Shown in pieces: positions 47,998 through 57,778 of a DNA stretch of 64,000 bases; within the stretch, counting starts at the first letter, position 1, and each line of letters opens with the position of its first letter. The notes beneath the pieces were generated by a model. The model was given only the letters and a program-made list of their open reading frames with translations. It did not search any database and had not been told where the DNA came from. The position numbers were made by a program, and so were the translations under genes. The DNA lies in NCBI RefSeq assembly GCF_021012875.1, contig NZ_JAJMZJ010000001.1, positions 714,251 through 778,250 on the forward strand, given 5' to 3'. The stretch is from Peptoniphilus sp. KCTC 25270. GTDB taxonomy: Bacteria; Bacillota; Clostridia; Tissierellales; Peptoniphilaceae.

Positions 47998-50379
47998 TTA
48001 TTTGTTATCACGAATTTGTTTTAATAACATTTTTTGTTCTACACTTGCAATGGATCTACGAGTGTATTCCACTGTATCTGGATTTACAGACATAGAAGTG
48101 ATTCCTTCTTGTACCAAGAATTCAGCAAATTCTGGGTATTGGCTTGGACCTTGTCCACAAATAGAAATGGTTTTTCCTGCTTTATTTGCTGCACGAATTA
48201 AGATACGGATAGCATTTTTAACCGCTTCGTTTCTTTCGTCGAAATATCCCATATTATTTAGGATTCCACTATCGCGGTCTGCTCCCATTACCAATTGCGT
48301 TAAGTCGTTGGAACCAATAGAGAATCCGTCTACCAATTCAGCAAACTCGTCGGCTTGGAATACAACAGATGGAACCTCGGCCATAATCCAAATCTTGAAT
48401 TCTTTGGATTGAACCAATCCTTCTTCTGCCATAATGCCTTTTACTACGCGTAATTCTTCTGGTGTACGAACAAATGGTAACATCGCTACTACATTGTTCA
48501 ACCCAAATTCTTCTCTTACTTTACGCATAGCACGACATTCCAAACGGAATCCTTCTTCGTATTCAGGAGAGATATAACGGCTTACCCCTCTCCAACCGAT
48601 CATTGGATTTTCTTCGTGTGGTTCTACTTCATCCCCACCTTTTAATCCACGGAATTCGTTGGTTCTAAAGTCACTCATACGTACAGTCACTTGTTTTGGA
48701 TAAATGGCTGAAGCTACTTCCGCAATCCCTTCTGCCAATTTTTCAATCAACAAATCTCCTTGGCCTGTTTTTACCAAATACATTGGATGGGCACCGATTT
48801 TATTTGTGAAAATAAATTCTGTACGCATCAAACCAATTCCATCAAATGGAAGGTGTTTGTATTTTTCAATTAGAGAAGGTTCTCCAAGGTTCATGTAAAT
48901 TTTTGTTCCTGTTACAGGTGCCAACAAAGATTTTAATTCATCTAGGCCAATTCCTAAACCAGCGCCTGCGTTTTCAGAAGATTTATCTTCTTTTTTGTCT
49001 TTATCTTTTAATACGTCTCCTTCATAAACAACGCCGCGAGTTGCATCTACAGTAACTCTTTGGCCGTCTTTTAGGATTTTTGTTGCTTCTTTACTACCAA
49101 CGATACATGGGATTCCTAATTCACGACTTACAATTGCAGCGTGACAAGTACGTCCCCCTTCATCTGTTACAACGCCTGCTGATTTACGCATAGCAGGTAC
49201 CATATCAGGGTTTGTCATTCCTGTTACCAAAATATCTCCTTCTTCAATCAAGTTGATTTCAGAAATATCTTTGATCATTTTTACAACACCACGTCCAATT
49301 CCAGGTGATGCAGCCAATCCACGTACCAATGGTACCAATTTTTCTGGTTCTTGTGCCACTTCTTCTTCCCCTTCCTCTTCTTCTTCTTTAAGAGTTGTTA
49401 TTGGGCGAGATTGTAAAATATATAGACCTTTTGTATCACGGTCCAATCCCCATTCGATATCTTGTACGCTGCCGTATAGAGATTCGATTTTCAATCCACC
49501 TTCAATTAATGTATTTAACTCGTCTTCTGTTAAACATTCTTTATCAACGGCTTCTGCACCTAAAACAGATTCTACATCTGTTTCATGGGTTCCAATTCCG
49601 TTATCATTTTGCACTACCATAAGTTTTTTATGGGCAATATGTTTTTCTAAAATTTCTTTTGTTTCTTTTTCAATGGTATATTCATCTGGTGTTACAATTC
49701 CAGATACAACCGCTTCACCCAAACCGTAGCTTGCATTAATCATCATTTGTTTTTTGCTACTGTTAATTGGATTGGCCGTAAACATTACCCCTGATTTCTC
49801 AGAGTTTACCATTTTTTGTACAACGACAGATAGAGATACATCGAAATGATCGTATTGTTGTTTTTCTCTATAATAAATCGCTCTTGGAGTCCATAGAGAA
49901 GCCCAGCATTTACGAACGTGTTCAATTAATTCTTCTTCTCCAGCAATATGCAAATATGTATCTTGCTGACCGGCAAAAGAAGCATCTGGCAAATCTTCTG
50001 CTGTAGCAGAAGAACGTACTGCAACTTGTGGATCTTTTACATTAATGGTTGCACTAAAATCGCGATACGCTTGACGTACTTCTTCTTCCAATTCTGGCAT
50101 AATGGTTCCTTGGTTGATCGTACGACGAATATCATTTGACGCGGTTGTTAACATATCAGTATCGTCAACATCTAAACTTTCCATTATAAAACGTACTTTT
50201 TCATCTAAGTTTGCGTAATCAATAAAGGCATCATAGCCTCCCGCTGTTACACAAAATCCTGGTGGAACATCCAACCCAAAACTTGTTAATTCTCCTAAGT
50301 TGGCTCCTTTACCGCCTACAATGTTTACATCATCTTTTCCAATCTCGTGGAAAAATTTTATAAATTTAAATTCAGTCAT
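47998..50379 (-). CDS. ppsA: Phosphoenolpyruvate synthase
   Basis: A 793-residue enzyme making PEP from pyruvate and ATP with release of AMP and phosphate. N-terminal ATP-grasp domain (GGKGANLGELTS, VRSSATAEDLPDASFAGQ), swivelling phosphohistidine domain with the catalytic His in GGRTCHAAIVSREL, and a C-terminal PEP/pyruvate TIM barrel (FSIGSNDLTQLVMGADRDSG, with Cys in SICGQGPS). Length and domains are typical. Transcribed alone from its own promoter. Confidence 0.96.
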   Translation of the reverse strand: MTEFKFIKFFHEIGKDDVNIVGGKGANLGELTSFGLDVPPGFCVTAGGYDAFIDYANLDEKVRFIMESLDVDDTDMLTTASNDIRRTINQGTIMPELEEEVRQAYRDFSATINVKDPQVAVRSSATAEDLPDASFAGQQDTYLHIAGEEELIEHVRKCWASLWTPRAIYYREKQQYDHFDVSLSVVVQKMVNSEKSGVMFTANPINSSKKQMMINASYGLGEAVVSGIVTPDEYTIEKETKEILEKHIAHKKLMVVQNDNGIGTHETDVESVLGAEAVDKECLTEDELNTLIEGGLKIESLYGSVQDIEWGLDRDTKGLYILQSRPITTLKEEEEEGEEEVAQEPEKLVPLVRGLAASPGIGRGVVKMIKDISEINLIEEGDILVTGMTNPDMVPAMRKSAGVVTDEGGRTCHAAIVSRELGIPCIVGSKEATKILKDGQRVTVDATRGVVYEGDVLKDKDKKEDKSSENAGAGLGIGLDELKSLLAPVTGTKIYMNLGEPSLIEKYKHLPFDGIGLMRTEFIFTNKIGAHPMYLVKTGQGDLLIEKLAEGIAEVASAIYPKQVTVRMSDFRTNEFRGLKGGDEVEPHEENPMIGWRGVSRYISPEYEEGFRLECRAMRKVREEFGLNNVVAMLPFVRTPEELRVVKGIMAEEGLVQSKEFKIWIMAEVPSVVFQADEFAELVDGFSIGSNDLTQLVMGADRDSGILNNMGYFDERNEAVKNAIRILIRAANKAGKTISICGQGPSQYPEFAEFLVQEGITSMSVNPDTVEYTRRSIASVEQKMLLKQIRDNK

Positions 50380-50398
50380 TACAACCCTCCTCGAAATA

Positions 50399-50407
50399 AT
50401 TATAGCA
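50399..50407 (-). promoter_or_regulatory. ppsA promoter (extended -10)
   Basis: TGCTATAAT on the minus strand, about 20 nt from the ppsA start, with GAGGAGG between. It lies just after the CYTH gene, which has no visible terminator. Confidence 0.65.
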
Positions 50408-50426
50408 TAATTCGATATATGTTACA

Positions 50427-50975
50427 TTATTTATTTTCAATTTTTTTCCATTCTTTTCGTAATTCTGCAATGGACTTTTTGGATACATTTTCTTCTGGAA
50501 TTTCTAGGATTTTTATAAGTTCTCCAATTTGCTCTTCGCTCTCTCCTTCAATTTCCATATAAGGAGTAGGGTAACTTTCCTTGTCCCATGTGTCAAAATC
50601 AAATTTTGCTCCTTGGTATTTGTAACGAACTCTGTGTTTGTAACCAGGAATAATTTGATCGTATCCCATAATTTTCAAGATTTCTAATAGAGTGTCTTTG
50701 TCATCTACTTGAACTGTATATTCCGAATAGTTTCGAACGGTTTTGCCTTTGTCTTTGGCTTTGAAAGTAAATTCATTTTCTACGGAGCCGTCTTCAAACG
50801 TAGTTTGTCGCAATCGCAAATATCCCAACTCTTCATCTATGGGATTTTCTTTTGCATTAATTCGAAGATTTTCTTGTTCTTCTACAGACACTTTTTCTGC
50901 CCCCAAAGCAATGACTCTTTTTTCTAAATCTTCCAAATCCATATTCAATACTTTAATCTCTAATTCCTTCTCCAT
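50427..50975 (-). CDS. CYTH-domain phosphohydrolase/cyclase-like protein
   Basis: A 182-residue CYTH (triphosphate tunnel) protein. The N-terminal ELEIKVLNMD carries the ExExK motif that binds triphosphate and metal, and LRLRQT, EFTFK, and KHRVRYKYQGAKFDFDTWD give the alternating charged strands that line the tunnel. Relatives hydrolyse inorganic or thiamine triphosphate or make cAMP (CyaB). I chose ATG at 50975, 5 nt after GGAGG. It overlaps the phosphoesterase gene by 23 nt. Confidence 0.88.
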   Translation of the reverse strand: MEKELEIKVLNMDLEDLEKRVIALGAEKVSVEEQENLRINAKENPIDEELGYLRLRQTTFEDGSVENEFTFKAKDKGKTVRNYSEYTVQVDDKDTLLEILKIMGYDQIIPGYKHRVRYKYQGAKFDFDTWDKESYPTPYMEIEGESEEQIGELIKILEIPEENVSKKSIAELRKEWKKIENK

Positions 50976-51684
50976 CTTCCCCTCCAATCTCTAATTTTAC
51001 TGGTTGAAAATCAATGTAATCGCTAGAAACGCATTGATATCTTACTCCATCAAACTCTCCTTCCACAATATATTTGTGACCGTAAGCATGCAAATGACCA
51101 TAAATACAAAGGTCGATTCCTCGCTCGGAAAGAATTTTTGCAAAATCGTTCGGCTCCCCTTTAGAGGAAAAGGGCGGGTAATGAATCATAGCAATTCTTG
51201 TATGAATGGGATTTTCTTTTCCTAATTCTTCCATGGCATCGATACTTCGATTCAAGCGGTCCATTTCCCGTTTATATATTTTTTCGTCTTGTTCATCAAA
51301 AGAGTTTGAATCGATATCAGACCATCCTCTTGTTCCACAATATCCTACTCCATTTATTACGCGGCCTGTATTAAAAATATAATGAAGAGAATGCAAATCC
51401 AAATTATTTAATTTCGCAAGAGAACTCCACCAATAATCATGATTTCCTTTGATCAAAAGTTTTGTCCCTGGCATATGATGAATTCGTTCCAAATCTGGAA
51501 CAGAATCTTCCAAACGTAGAGCCCAAGAAATATCCCCTACTATTAAAACGGTGTCTTCTTCTTTTATATTTTCTTTCCAAAATGTAAAGATTCTTTCTTC
51601 ATGATTGGCCCAATTTCCACCAAATATATCCATTGGCTTTTGGCCGGTATGGTCCAAATGCAAATCTCCGATTGCCCATATCAT
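50953..51684 (-). CDS. Calcineurin-like metallophosphoesterase
   Basis: A 243-residue phosphoesterase. Metal-binding motifs are in order: GDLHLDH, GDISW, KGNHDYWW, and IYGHLHAYGH. The second ATG (51684) is preferred: the run of seven G acting as ribosome site directly abuts the first ATG and lies 6 nt from this one. Part of the long operon with yhaN, yhaO and the CYTH gene. Substrate unknown. Confidence 0.86.
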   Translation of the reverse strand: MIWAIGDLHLDHTGQKPMDIFGGNWANHEERIFTFWKENIKEEDTVLIVGDISWALRLEDSVPDLERIHHMPGTKLLIKGNHDYWWSSLAKLNNLDLHSLHYIFNTGRVINGVGYCGTRGWSDIDSNSFDEQDEKIYKREMDRLNRSIDAMEELGKENPIHTRIAMIHYPPFSSKGEPNDFAKILSERGIDLCIYGHLHAYGHKYIVEGEFDGVRYQCVSSDYIDFQPVKLEIGGEDGEGIRD

Positions 51685-51700
51685 TGGCATCCCCCCCTTA

Positions 51701-53551
51701 CTACAATTGAATTTTGTTTATATTTTTTAACTCGAAAGATTCCATCCATCCTCTATTGGAAGTAAACCACAAAACTTGCCTTGGAAAGTCTCTCATGGTA
51801 ATGAGCAGTTGTTTGCTTCTCTCTTCGTCCATATGAACAAAAGCGTCTTCCAATAAAATAGGCACCTCTTCATTGCCCTTCGCGTCCATCATAGACAAAC
51901 GAATGGAAAATAGCAAAAGTTCCAAGGTCGATGTACTCAATTGACTTTGGTGTAGATTCTTTCCGTGGAGGCTGTCGGTTAAATAAAATCCCTCGTCTCC
52001 TTTTCGTATATTTTTGTAACGTCCTTTGGTGAACCATTCCATGGAATCATTTATTTTTCCATAAAACTGAGAGCGCGCGTCTTGCGTTTTTTCACTGGAA
52101 AGACTTGCTAAAAGATTTCTGGATTTTTCTATGGCTTCTTTTCGAAACAATAAAGCCTCTCGTTCTTTCTTTGCTTCTTTTAATCGAATTTGCCGTTCTC
52201 CCTCTTCTATACGCTCTTTTTCCAAATGTTTTAATTCTATATCCAGCTGTGCCATTTGGATTTCTATTTCTCTTTCAGGACTTTTCTCCCAAAGATCTCC
52301 AGAGGATTGATTTTTTCCCAAAGTATCCATTTCTTTTTTCAATTCTTTCATTTTTTCCTCTATGGACTTGGCAGAATCGGGAATCTGTAATTCCTTAACT
52401 TTTTCTTCTCTCTCATATAAAAGCTGATCTTGTAAGTGGAATAGAGCCATATACTGTTTTTGAACTAGCTTTCCTTCTTTTTCTCGTTTTTGTTTCCATA
52501 AAAAAATTCCTAAGAACAATATTCCAAAACCGAAAAAAATCATTGCCCCTAAAAAGCTTTCCATAACGAAAAAATTTCCTATTCCACCTAAAAACCCAAG
52601 AATTGCACCGATTAAAAAAAGCAAAGAATTTTGAGAAATTTCTTCTCCTCTCCCGATCCATGGATATCGATTTTCCATGTCGTCCATTTTTTCATTGTTT
52701 TCATCGATTCTCCGGTCCAGGTCCATTAAAATGGCTTTTCCTTCCATACAACGATTCATTTCGTCATAAATATAAGAAGCCCTTTCCTTGCTTTCTTCTC
52801 TTTCTCGTCCATGTCCCTCGTCAAATTTTACTTCTTCTCGCTCTTTTTCAAGCTTTCCTTGGCGATCTAAGAAATATAAATATTTTTCTTCTAAACCTTG
52901 ACTCCCTATGGCGGCTCTCTCTAACGTTTGAATTTCTTTCTCTAAGCGACCCAATGGCGTTTTCAAAGCTTTCATTGTTCCAATTTTTTTCTCTTCTTCT
53001 CCTAAATAAGAAAAAGCCTCTTCTAAAGACAATTCCAATGCGCCCGTTTGCAAAAAGGAATCTCCTTTTAGAATTTCCTTTTCAATATTCTCCGTGGAAG
53101 AAAGATTTTTCAAATCTTGCAAGGCAAAATATTGTAAAAACTCCTCTTGGGATAATTGGAAAAACAACGCTCCTGGTTGAGGGATGCGGGAATAGGTATA
53201 AAAACCTTCTGTCTTCTTCCAGATTTCTTTTGTTTCCAAATCCCAAACTTTGCAAGATTCCTGATCCTTGAGAAAATTTCTTTCCAATCGATAGCTTCTG
53301 CCTCTCCAGGAAAAATCCAACGTTCCTCCATATTGAGACGTCTCTAAAGGGCGATAGGAATCCCAATTTTCATTGTAGATTTTTTTGAATTTGCTGTCCT
53401 TAGAAAAGCCATAAAACATGGCTACAATAAACTGAAACAGGGTCGATTTTCCCGCTTCATTCTCCCCATAAATCCCATTGAACCCTGGAGAAAATTCCAA
53501 GATGGTGTTTTGAAATTTTCCAAATCCATAAATCTCGATTCTCTCAATCAT
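51701..53551 (-). CDS. yhaN: YhaN-like SbcC-family ATPase
   Basis: A 616-residue SMC/SbcC-like protein. Walker A is GENEAGKST near residue 30; a coiled-coil arm (about 195-265) is followed by two hydrophobic helices (about 300-350), more coiled coil, and a C-terminal lobe with Walker B PILLEDAFVHMDEER. The internal membrane pair is a YhaN trait and is absent from classical SbcC. It overlaps yhaO by 4 nt; the pair probably forms a membrane-tethered nuclease-ATPase complex. Confidence 0.87.
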   Translation of the reverse strand: MIERIEIYGFGKFQNTILEFSPGFNGIYGENEAGKSTLFQFIVAMFYGFSKDSKFKKIYNENWDSYRPLETSQYGGTLDFSWRGRSYRLERNFLKDQESCKVWDLETKEIWKKTEGFYTYSRIPQPGALFFQLSQEEFLQYFALQDLKNLSSTENIEKEILKGDSFLQTGALELSLEEAFSYLGEEEKKIGTMKALKTPLGRLEKEIQTLERAAIGSQGLEEKYLYFLDRQGKLEKEREEVKFDEGHGREREESKERASYIYDEMNRCMEGKAILMDLDRRIDENNEKMDDMENRYPWIGRGEEISQNSLLFLIGAILGFLGGIGNFFVMESFLGAMIFFGFGILFLGIFLWKQKREKEGKLVQKQYMALFHLQDQLLYEREEKVKELQIPDSAKSIEEKMKELKKEMDTLGKNQSSGDLWEKSPEREIEIQMAQLDIELKHLEKERIEEGERQIRLKEAKKEREALLFRKEAIEKSRNLLASLSSEKTQDARSQFYGKINDSMEWFTKGRYKNIRKGDEGFYLTDSLHGKNLHQSQLSTSTLELLLFSIRLSMMDAKGNEEVPILLEDAFVHMDEERSKQLLITMRDFPRQVLWFTSNRGWMESFELKNINKIQL

Positions 53552-54618
53552 CGTCTTTCTCCTTTGAGAAAAGCTTCAATTCCTACATCTATCATTTCCT
53601 GCTTCATTTTGTCTTCAATAGAAAGGCGAGAAATTTCTTCTAAATATCTCCCTAAGAGAGTGTCTTTGTATTGACGATAAATCCCCTCATAATCTCGTTT
53701 CCAACCTAAATTTTCTAAAAATCGAATGGTATAGCCAGATTGAGTCCAATGTTCCTGGATTCCTTCTAGGATTCCTCTTTCAGGATATTCTCCCGTCCAA
53801 GTCAATTCATAAATTCCTTCTTTGGAAAACCCTAAAGATTTCATTCCCTCTTGAATTTCTTGGAAGCCAGATTCTTTCCATATTTTCCATTGCTTTTCTT
53901 CGATTCTCTTCCCGCTTGCTGGAATAAATTCTACCCTTAAAGATTCGTCTATCTCTCCATAAATCCAGCCTCGATGGCCTTTATCTCCATAATCCAATAT
54001 TTCTGGCGTCCCTACCATATAAGCATTTTCCAATATTTCCATCGGTTTATGAATATGGCCAAAGCCAATATAGGAAAATTTTTTATGAAGATCTAAGGGA
54101 ATGTCTAAGGGAAAATAGGAATCTCCGCCCCACATTCCGTGATGAAGTAAGATATTTCGTCCCTTTTCTCTTACATCCGTAGAAAGAATGCTCAATTTCT
54201 TCTGAAAGGTTTCCCTTCCCCAACTTTCTCCCATAATCGATACATTGTACTCGGGAATTTCAATGGTATGAAATTCTCCAGAGGGAAAGATGTAGACGTT
54301 CTCAGGGGCATTTTCTTCCAAGAAATTTTCCAACTTATAATCATGATTGCCCAACAAAAAGAATACCATGGTCTTCCTTAAACTTCTCAGAGCATCTAAG
54401 ATTCTGTATCCGTCTTTTCTTTGAAAAAGTTCTTGTTCGAAAATATCACCAACAAGAAACAAGAAATCCACTTGTCTCCGTTGGCAATCTTCTACCATAT
54501 TTTGGAAGGTTTGGAAGCGATCTTTCCTCCCTTCTTCTCGTTTCTCTAAGGAATCATAAGGAAAAGATCGGCCCAAATGAAAATCTGCCCCGTGTATAAA
54601 TGTAATTTTCTTTTCCAT
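53548..54618 (-). CDS. yhaO: YhaO-like SbcD-family nuclease
   Basis: A 356-residue Mre11/SbcD-type phosphoesterase. Motifs: HGADFHLG, LVGDIFEQ, LLGNHDYK, HHGMWGG and FGHIHKP. A C-terminal capping region follows (about 250-356). It is translationally coupled to yhaN, and as in Mre11-Rad50 the products are expected to act together on DNA ends. Confidence 0.9.
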   Translation of the reverse strand: MEKKITFIHGADFHLGRSFPYDSLEKREEGRKDRFQTFQNMVEDCQRRQVDFLFLVGDIFEQELFQRKDGYRILDALRSLRKTMVFFLLGNHDYKLENFLEENAPENVYIFPSGEFHTIEIPEYNVSIMGESWGRETFQKKLSILSTDVREKGRNILLHHGMWGGDSYFPLDIPLDLHKKFSYIGFGHIHKPMEILENAYMVGTPEILDYGDKGHRGWIYGEIDESLRVEFIPASGKRIEEKQWKIWKESGFQEIQEGMKSLGFSKEGIYELTWTGEYPERGILEGIQEHWTQSGYTIRFLENLGWKRDYEGIYRQYKDTLLGRYLEEISRLSIEDKMKQEMIDVGIEAFLKGERR

Positions 54619-54627
54619 TATTCCATC

Positions 54628-55176
54628 TTATTTAATCAATTTTTGGATTTGCTTGAATTCATCCGTTCCGGAAACAGAATTCAAATCAAACAAAATACTT
54701 TCCGTTGGTCGAATCACAGCGCCCATTTCTCGCATTTCCTCTAAAGCATACAAAGCATGGCTTGGATTTCTTGAAGAAACGGCATCTGCTGCTACATATA
54801 CCTCATATCCTTCTTTCAATAGATCTCGCACCGTAAGTAGAACACAAATATGAGCTTCGATTCCTGTTACTACAATGGATTTTGGGGAAAGTTCTTCCAA
54901 AAGATTTCGGAATTCTTCGTTTAACATACAAGAAAAAGATTTCTTATCCAGGTCGTATCCTTTGGAAACGGCCGTACGAATCATTTCATTAAATTCACCC
55001 AACCCTTTTTTATATTGAGTGGTAAAAATGGTTTCAATCCCCATAACTTCTGCAGATTCTGCTAATATATTGGCATTTTTTAGTACGCCTTCTGTATCAC
55101 ACATCGCTCCTGCCAAAGAATCTTGTATATCAATTTGTAAAAATAAAGTTTCTTCTCGCTTCAAATAATGTTTCAT
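54628..55176 (-). CDS. Isochorismatase-family cysteine hydrolase
   Basis: A 182-residue hydrolase of the isochorismatase/nicotinamidase superfamily. The triad is visible: Asp in QIDIQDSL, Lys in TTQYKKGLGEF, and Cys in TGIEAHICVLLTVRDLL; the cis-peptide precedes the Cys region. Substrate cannot be assigned. It sits 2 nt from the PfkB-like gene in the operon. Confidence 0.85.
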   Translation of the reverse strand: MKHYLKREETLFLQIDIQDSLAGAMCDTEGVLKNANILAESAEVMGIETIFTTQYKKGLGEFNEMIRTAVSKGYDLDKKSFSCMLNEEFRNLLEELSPKSIVVTGIEAHICVLLTVRDLLKEGYEVYVAADAVSSRNPSHALYALEEMREMGAVIRPTESILFDLNSVSGTDEFKQIQKLIK

Positions 55177-55177
55177 C

Positions 55178-56086
55178 TTAAACCTCCAGTCGCTCCACTT
55201 TCATTTGATTAAACCGACCTTTCAAATCGGCAAAATCTCCGCCTAAATCTTCTCGATTTCCCGTTGCTACTGACAGCTGCAACAGCATTTCTGGGCTATA
55301 TTTTCGTTTCACTGCCATTCCCATTCCTACTAAAACTAGATTTGCGTCCAAATCCATCTCTTGGTTGTCTTGGAACTTGGCCATAAAAAGTTCTCCCTTA
55401 TGGAATAATAAAGCTCCTTTTTTGCTTCCTGTTACAATAACATAAGGAATTTCTAGACCAAAAATCTCTCGCAAGGCCTCTGCTACTTCCCCAATAAAAG
55501 TTACGGGACGTCCTAAGATTTCATTGAGTTCCTCTCGCCCCAAGACAATTCCATAGGGTTTCGCTTCCAAAACAGAAACTTGATTTTCCTTATTCATTTT
55601 AACAAAAACAGGCACGCCCATGTTTCTAGCAAAATGAATCAACGCATTTTCCATATTTTCTGGTGTTTCCACCCGAGAATTGGGAGAAAGTAAAATTCCG
55701 TCAAAACTCGCAACTTTTCTACGATACAAATCATAGAAATCCGTAACGTCCTCCCTAGTTAAACGAGGTTCCTTTGAAAATATTTTTGTTGTTTTATTTT
55801 TTTCCAACAAGGTAATCGCTTCTTGGGTTTCATCTCGTAAGTTCTCGTGGAAAAGACGAATATTGCTACTCATTAATTTCTTCCCAAAAACGTCCCCGTT
55901 GCTTCCCCCGAGAAAAGACAAAAGAGCTATATCTTCATTTAAGGCACTGGCTCTTTCTGCCATTTCTACACCAATACCTGCCGCTTCTATTTCCACTTTG
56001 TTTCCATAGGAAGTTTTTCCTTTTCGAAAATCACTTCCCGAAAATTTTCGTTCCAAATACGGATTTATATCCACTACCAATAACAT
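55178..56086 (-). CDS. Degenerate PfkB-family (1-phosphofructokinase-like) protein
   Basis: A 302-residue relative of 1-phosphofructokinase/tagatose-6-phosphate kinase by length and by landmarks such as LSFLGGSNGDVFGKKL, FDGILLSPNS, GIVLGREELNEI and VIVTGSKKGALLF. The two signature motifs are altered: the GGKG substrate loop reads AAGIG (residues 35-39), and the GAGD anion hole with catalytic Asp reads GMGM (254-257). Kinase activity is therefore doubtful; it could be a regulatory or scaffold protein. It lies beside pgcA, so a link to sugar phosphates is likely. Confidence 0.7.
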   Translation of the reverse strand: MLLVVDINPYLERKFSGSDFRKGKTSYGNKVEIEAAGIGVEMAERASALNEDIALLSFLGGSNGDVFGKKLMSSNIRLFHENLRDETQEAITLLEKNKTTKIFSKEPRLTREDVTDFYDLYRRKVASFDGILLSPNSRVETPENMENALIHFARNMGVPVFVKMNKENQVSVLEAKPYGIVLGREELNEILGRPVTFIGEVAEALREIFGLEIPYVIVTGSKKGALLFHKGELFMAKFQDNQEMDLDANLVLVGMGMAVKRKYSPEMLLQLSVATGNREDLGGDFADLKGRFNQMKVERLEV

Positions 56087-56095
56087 GGCTCACTC

Positions 56096-57775
56096 CTATT
56101 TTCTATTGAATCGCTCCGTTGCCACAGCTTCAATTTTTTCCAATTTTTTGTCCGCTTCCTCTTCCACTTTGTCTATAGAATAAATATACAACTTAATTTT
56201 CGGTTCGGTCCCAGATGGACGAATGGAGAAACGGCTTCCATCTTCTAAATGATATTCCAATACGTTACTGGTTCCAACATCTCCTTGTTTCTCTAAATAA
56301 TCTAAGGTCTTTACTACCTTCAATCCATCTACCTCAACAATGGGTTCTTCCCGTAAAGAAATCATAATCTCTTCGATTTGTTTTTGTCCGTCCATTCCTT
56401 CTTTTACCACAGACAACAATCTTTCTTTGTAGAATCCATATTTTTCGTAGATTTCTTCCATTACATCATAAACGCTCTTTCCTTGTTTTTTATAATAGGC
56501 AGCCATCTCTATAAGAATCATAGAAGACACAACAGCGTCTTTATCCCGAACGTGATCTCCATAAGTGTAACCAATGGATTCTTCATAGCCGAAAATAAAT
56601 TCATATTCCTTTGTCTCATCCCAACGGTTTGGCAAAGAGCAAATGTTTTTGAATCCCGTCAAAGTGCTAAACATTTCCACATCATAACTTTTTCCAATTG
56701 CGGTTCCCAATTCTCCCGTTACAATACTCTTTACCATGGCTCCATTTTCAGGCAAATCTCCTTTGGCATGACGGCGGGACAAAATGTAATAAATCATCAA
56801 CGCGCCAATTTGGTTTCCATTAAAAGCGTAATAATTTCCCTTTTCTACACGGCCCATAATTGCAACACGATCACAATCTGGATCCGTTGCCAAAATCAAA
56901 TCCGCATCCAACTCTTTGGCATCTTCTAAAGCATAGTCAAAGGCCTTTACATCTTCTGGATTTGGGTATCCTACCGTTTTGAAAGTCCCATCGGGATTTT
57001 CTTGCTCTGGTACCACATGGATATTGGTAAATCCCTCCATTTCCAAAACTTTTCGAACGGGTTCGTTTCCCGTTCCATTTAATGGCGTATAAACAACCGA
57101 AATATTTTTATCTACATCTTCTTCTACAGACATTCCTACCGTTTTCTCATAATAACGGTCTTCCAACTCCTTTTCAATCACATGGATTTTTCCTTGTTTT
57201 TTGAATTCTTCAAAAGATCCAAAATCCATTTTTTCATAGGATAAAGCATTGATTTCCTTAGAGATTTCATCGGCAATATCATCTAATATTTGAGAACCCT
57301 CTTCCCAATACACTTTATAACCGTTGTAGGCTTGGGGATTGTGGCTCGCTGTAATAACAATTCCTGCCTGTGTTCCTAGATCACGAACCGCATAGGACAA
57401 CATGGGCGTAGGGCGAATTCCTTCAAAAATATGAACTTGAATTCCTTGAGAAGCCAGCACCGCTGCTGCAATTTTCATAAATTCATAACTTTTAATGCGA
57501 ACATCCCACGCAATGGCCACTCCTTTATCCATGGCTTCTTGCCCATGGGAAGCTATTGTATTGGCCAAACCAAGGGTAGCTCTGGCAATCACTCTCTCGT
57601 TCATTCGGTTTGTCCCAACTCCTAGCATACCACGGAGTCCAGCTGTTCCGAAGGAGAGCTCTTGATAAAAATGTTCTTCTCTCTCTTCCTCGCTTAATCC
57701 TTCCAAAGCCTTTCTTTCCTCTTCCGTTAAATTCTCGTAGGACATCCATTCCTTAAAATTTTTTTCTGCTATCAT
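56096..57775 (-). CDS. pgcA: Phosphoglucomutase/phosphomannomutase (PgcA type)
   Basis: A 559-residue alpha-D-phosphohexomutase. The phosphoserine loop is VITASHNPQAYNGYK, the metal loop DPDCDRVAI, the sugar-binding loop FGYEESIGYTYG, and the C-terminal phosphate loop IRPSGTEPKIKLYI. The RGMLGVGTNRMN start is typical of PgcA. It interconverts glucose-1- and glucose-6-phosphate, feeding cell-envelope sugars. Confidence 0.94.
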   Translation of the reverse strand: MIAEKNFKEWMSYENLTEEERKALEGLSEEEREEHFYQELSFGTAGLRGMLGVGTNRMNERVIARATLGLANTIASHGQEAMDKGVAIAWDVRIKSYEFMKIAAAVLASQGIQVHIFEGIRPTPMLSYAVRDLGTQAGIVITASHNPQAYNGYKVYWEEGSQILDDIADEISKEINALSYEKMDFGSFEEFKKQGKIHVIEKELEDRYYEKTVGMSVEEDVDKNISVVYTPLNGTGNEPVRKVLEMEGFTNIHVVPEQENPDGTFKTVGYPNPEDVKAFDYALEDAKELDADLILATDPDCDRVAIMGRVEKGNYYAFNGNQIGALMIYYILSRRHAKGDLPENGAMVKSIVTGELGTAIGKSYDVEMFSTLTGFKNICSLPNRWDETKEYEFIFGYEESIGYTYGDHVRDKDAVVSSMILIEMAAYYKKQGKSVYDVMEEIYEKYGFYKERLLSVVKEGMDGQKQIEEIMISLREEPIVEVDGLKVVKTLDYLEKQGDVGTSNVLEYHLEDGSRFSIRPSGTEPKIKLYIYSIDKVEEEADKKLEKIEAVATERFNRK

Positions 57776-57778
57776 CGC

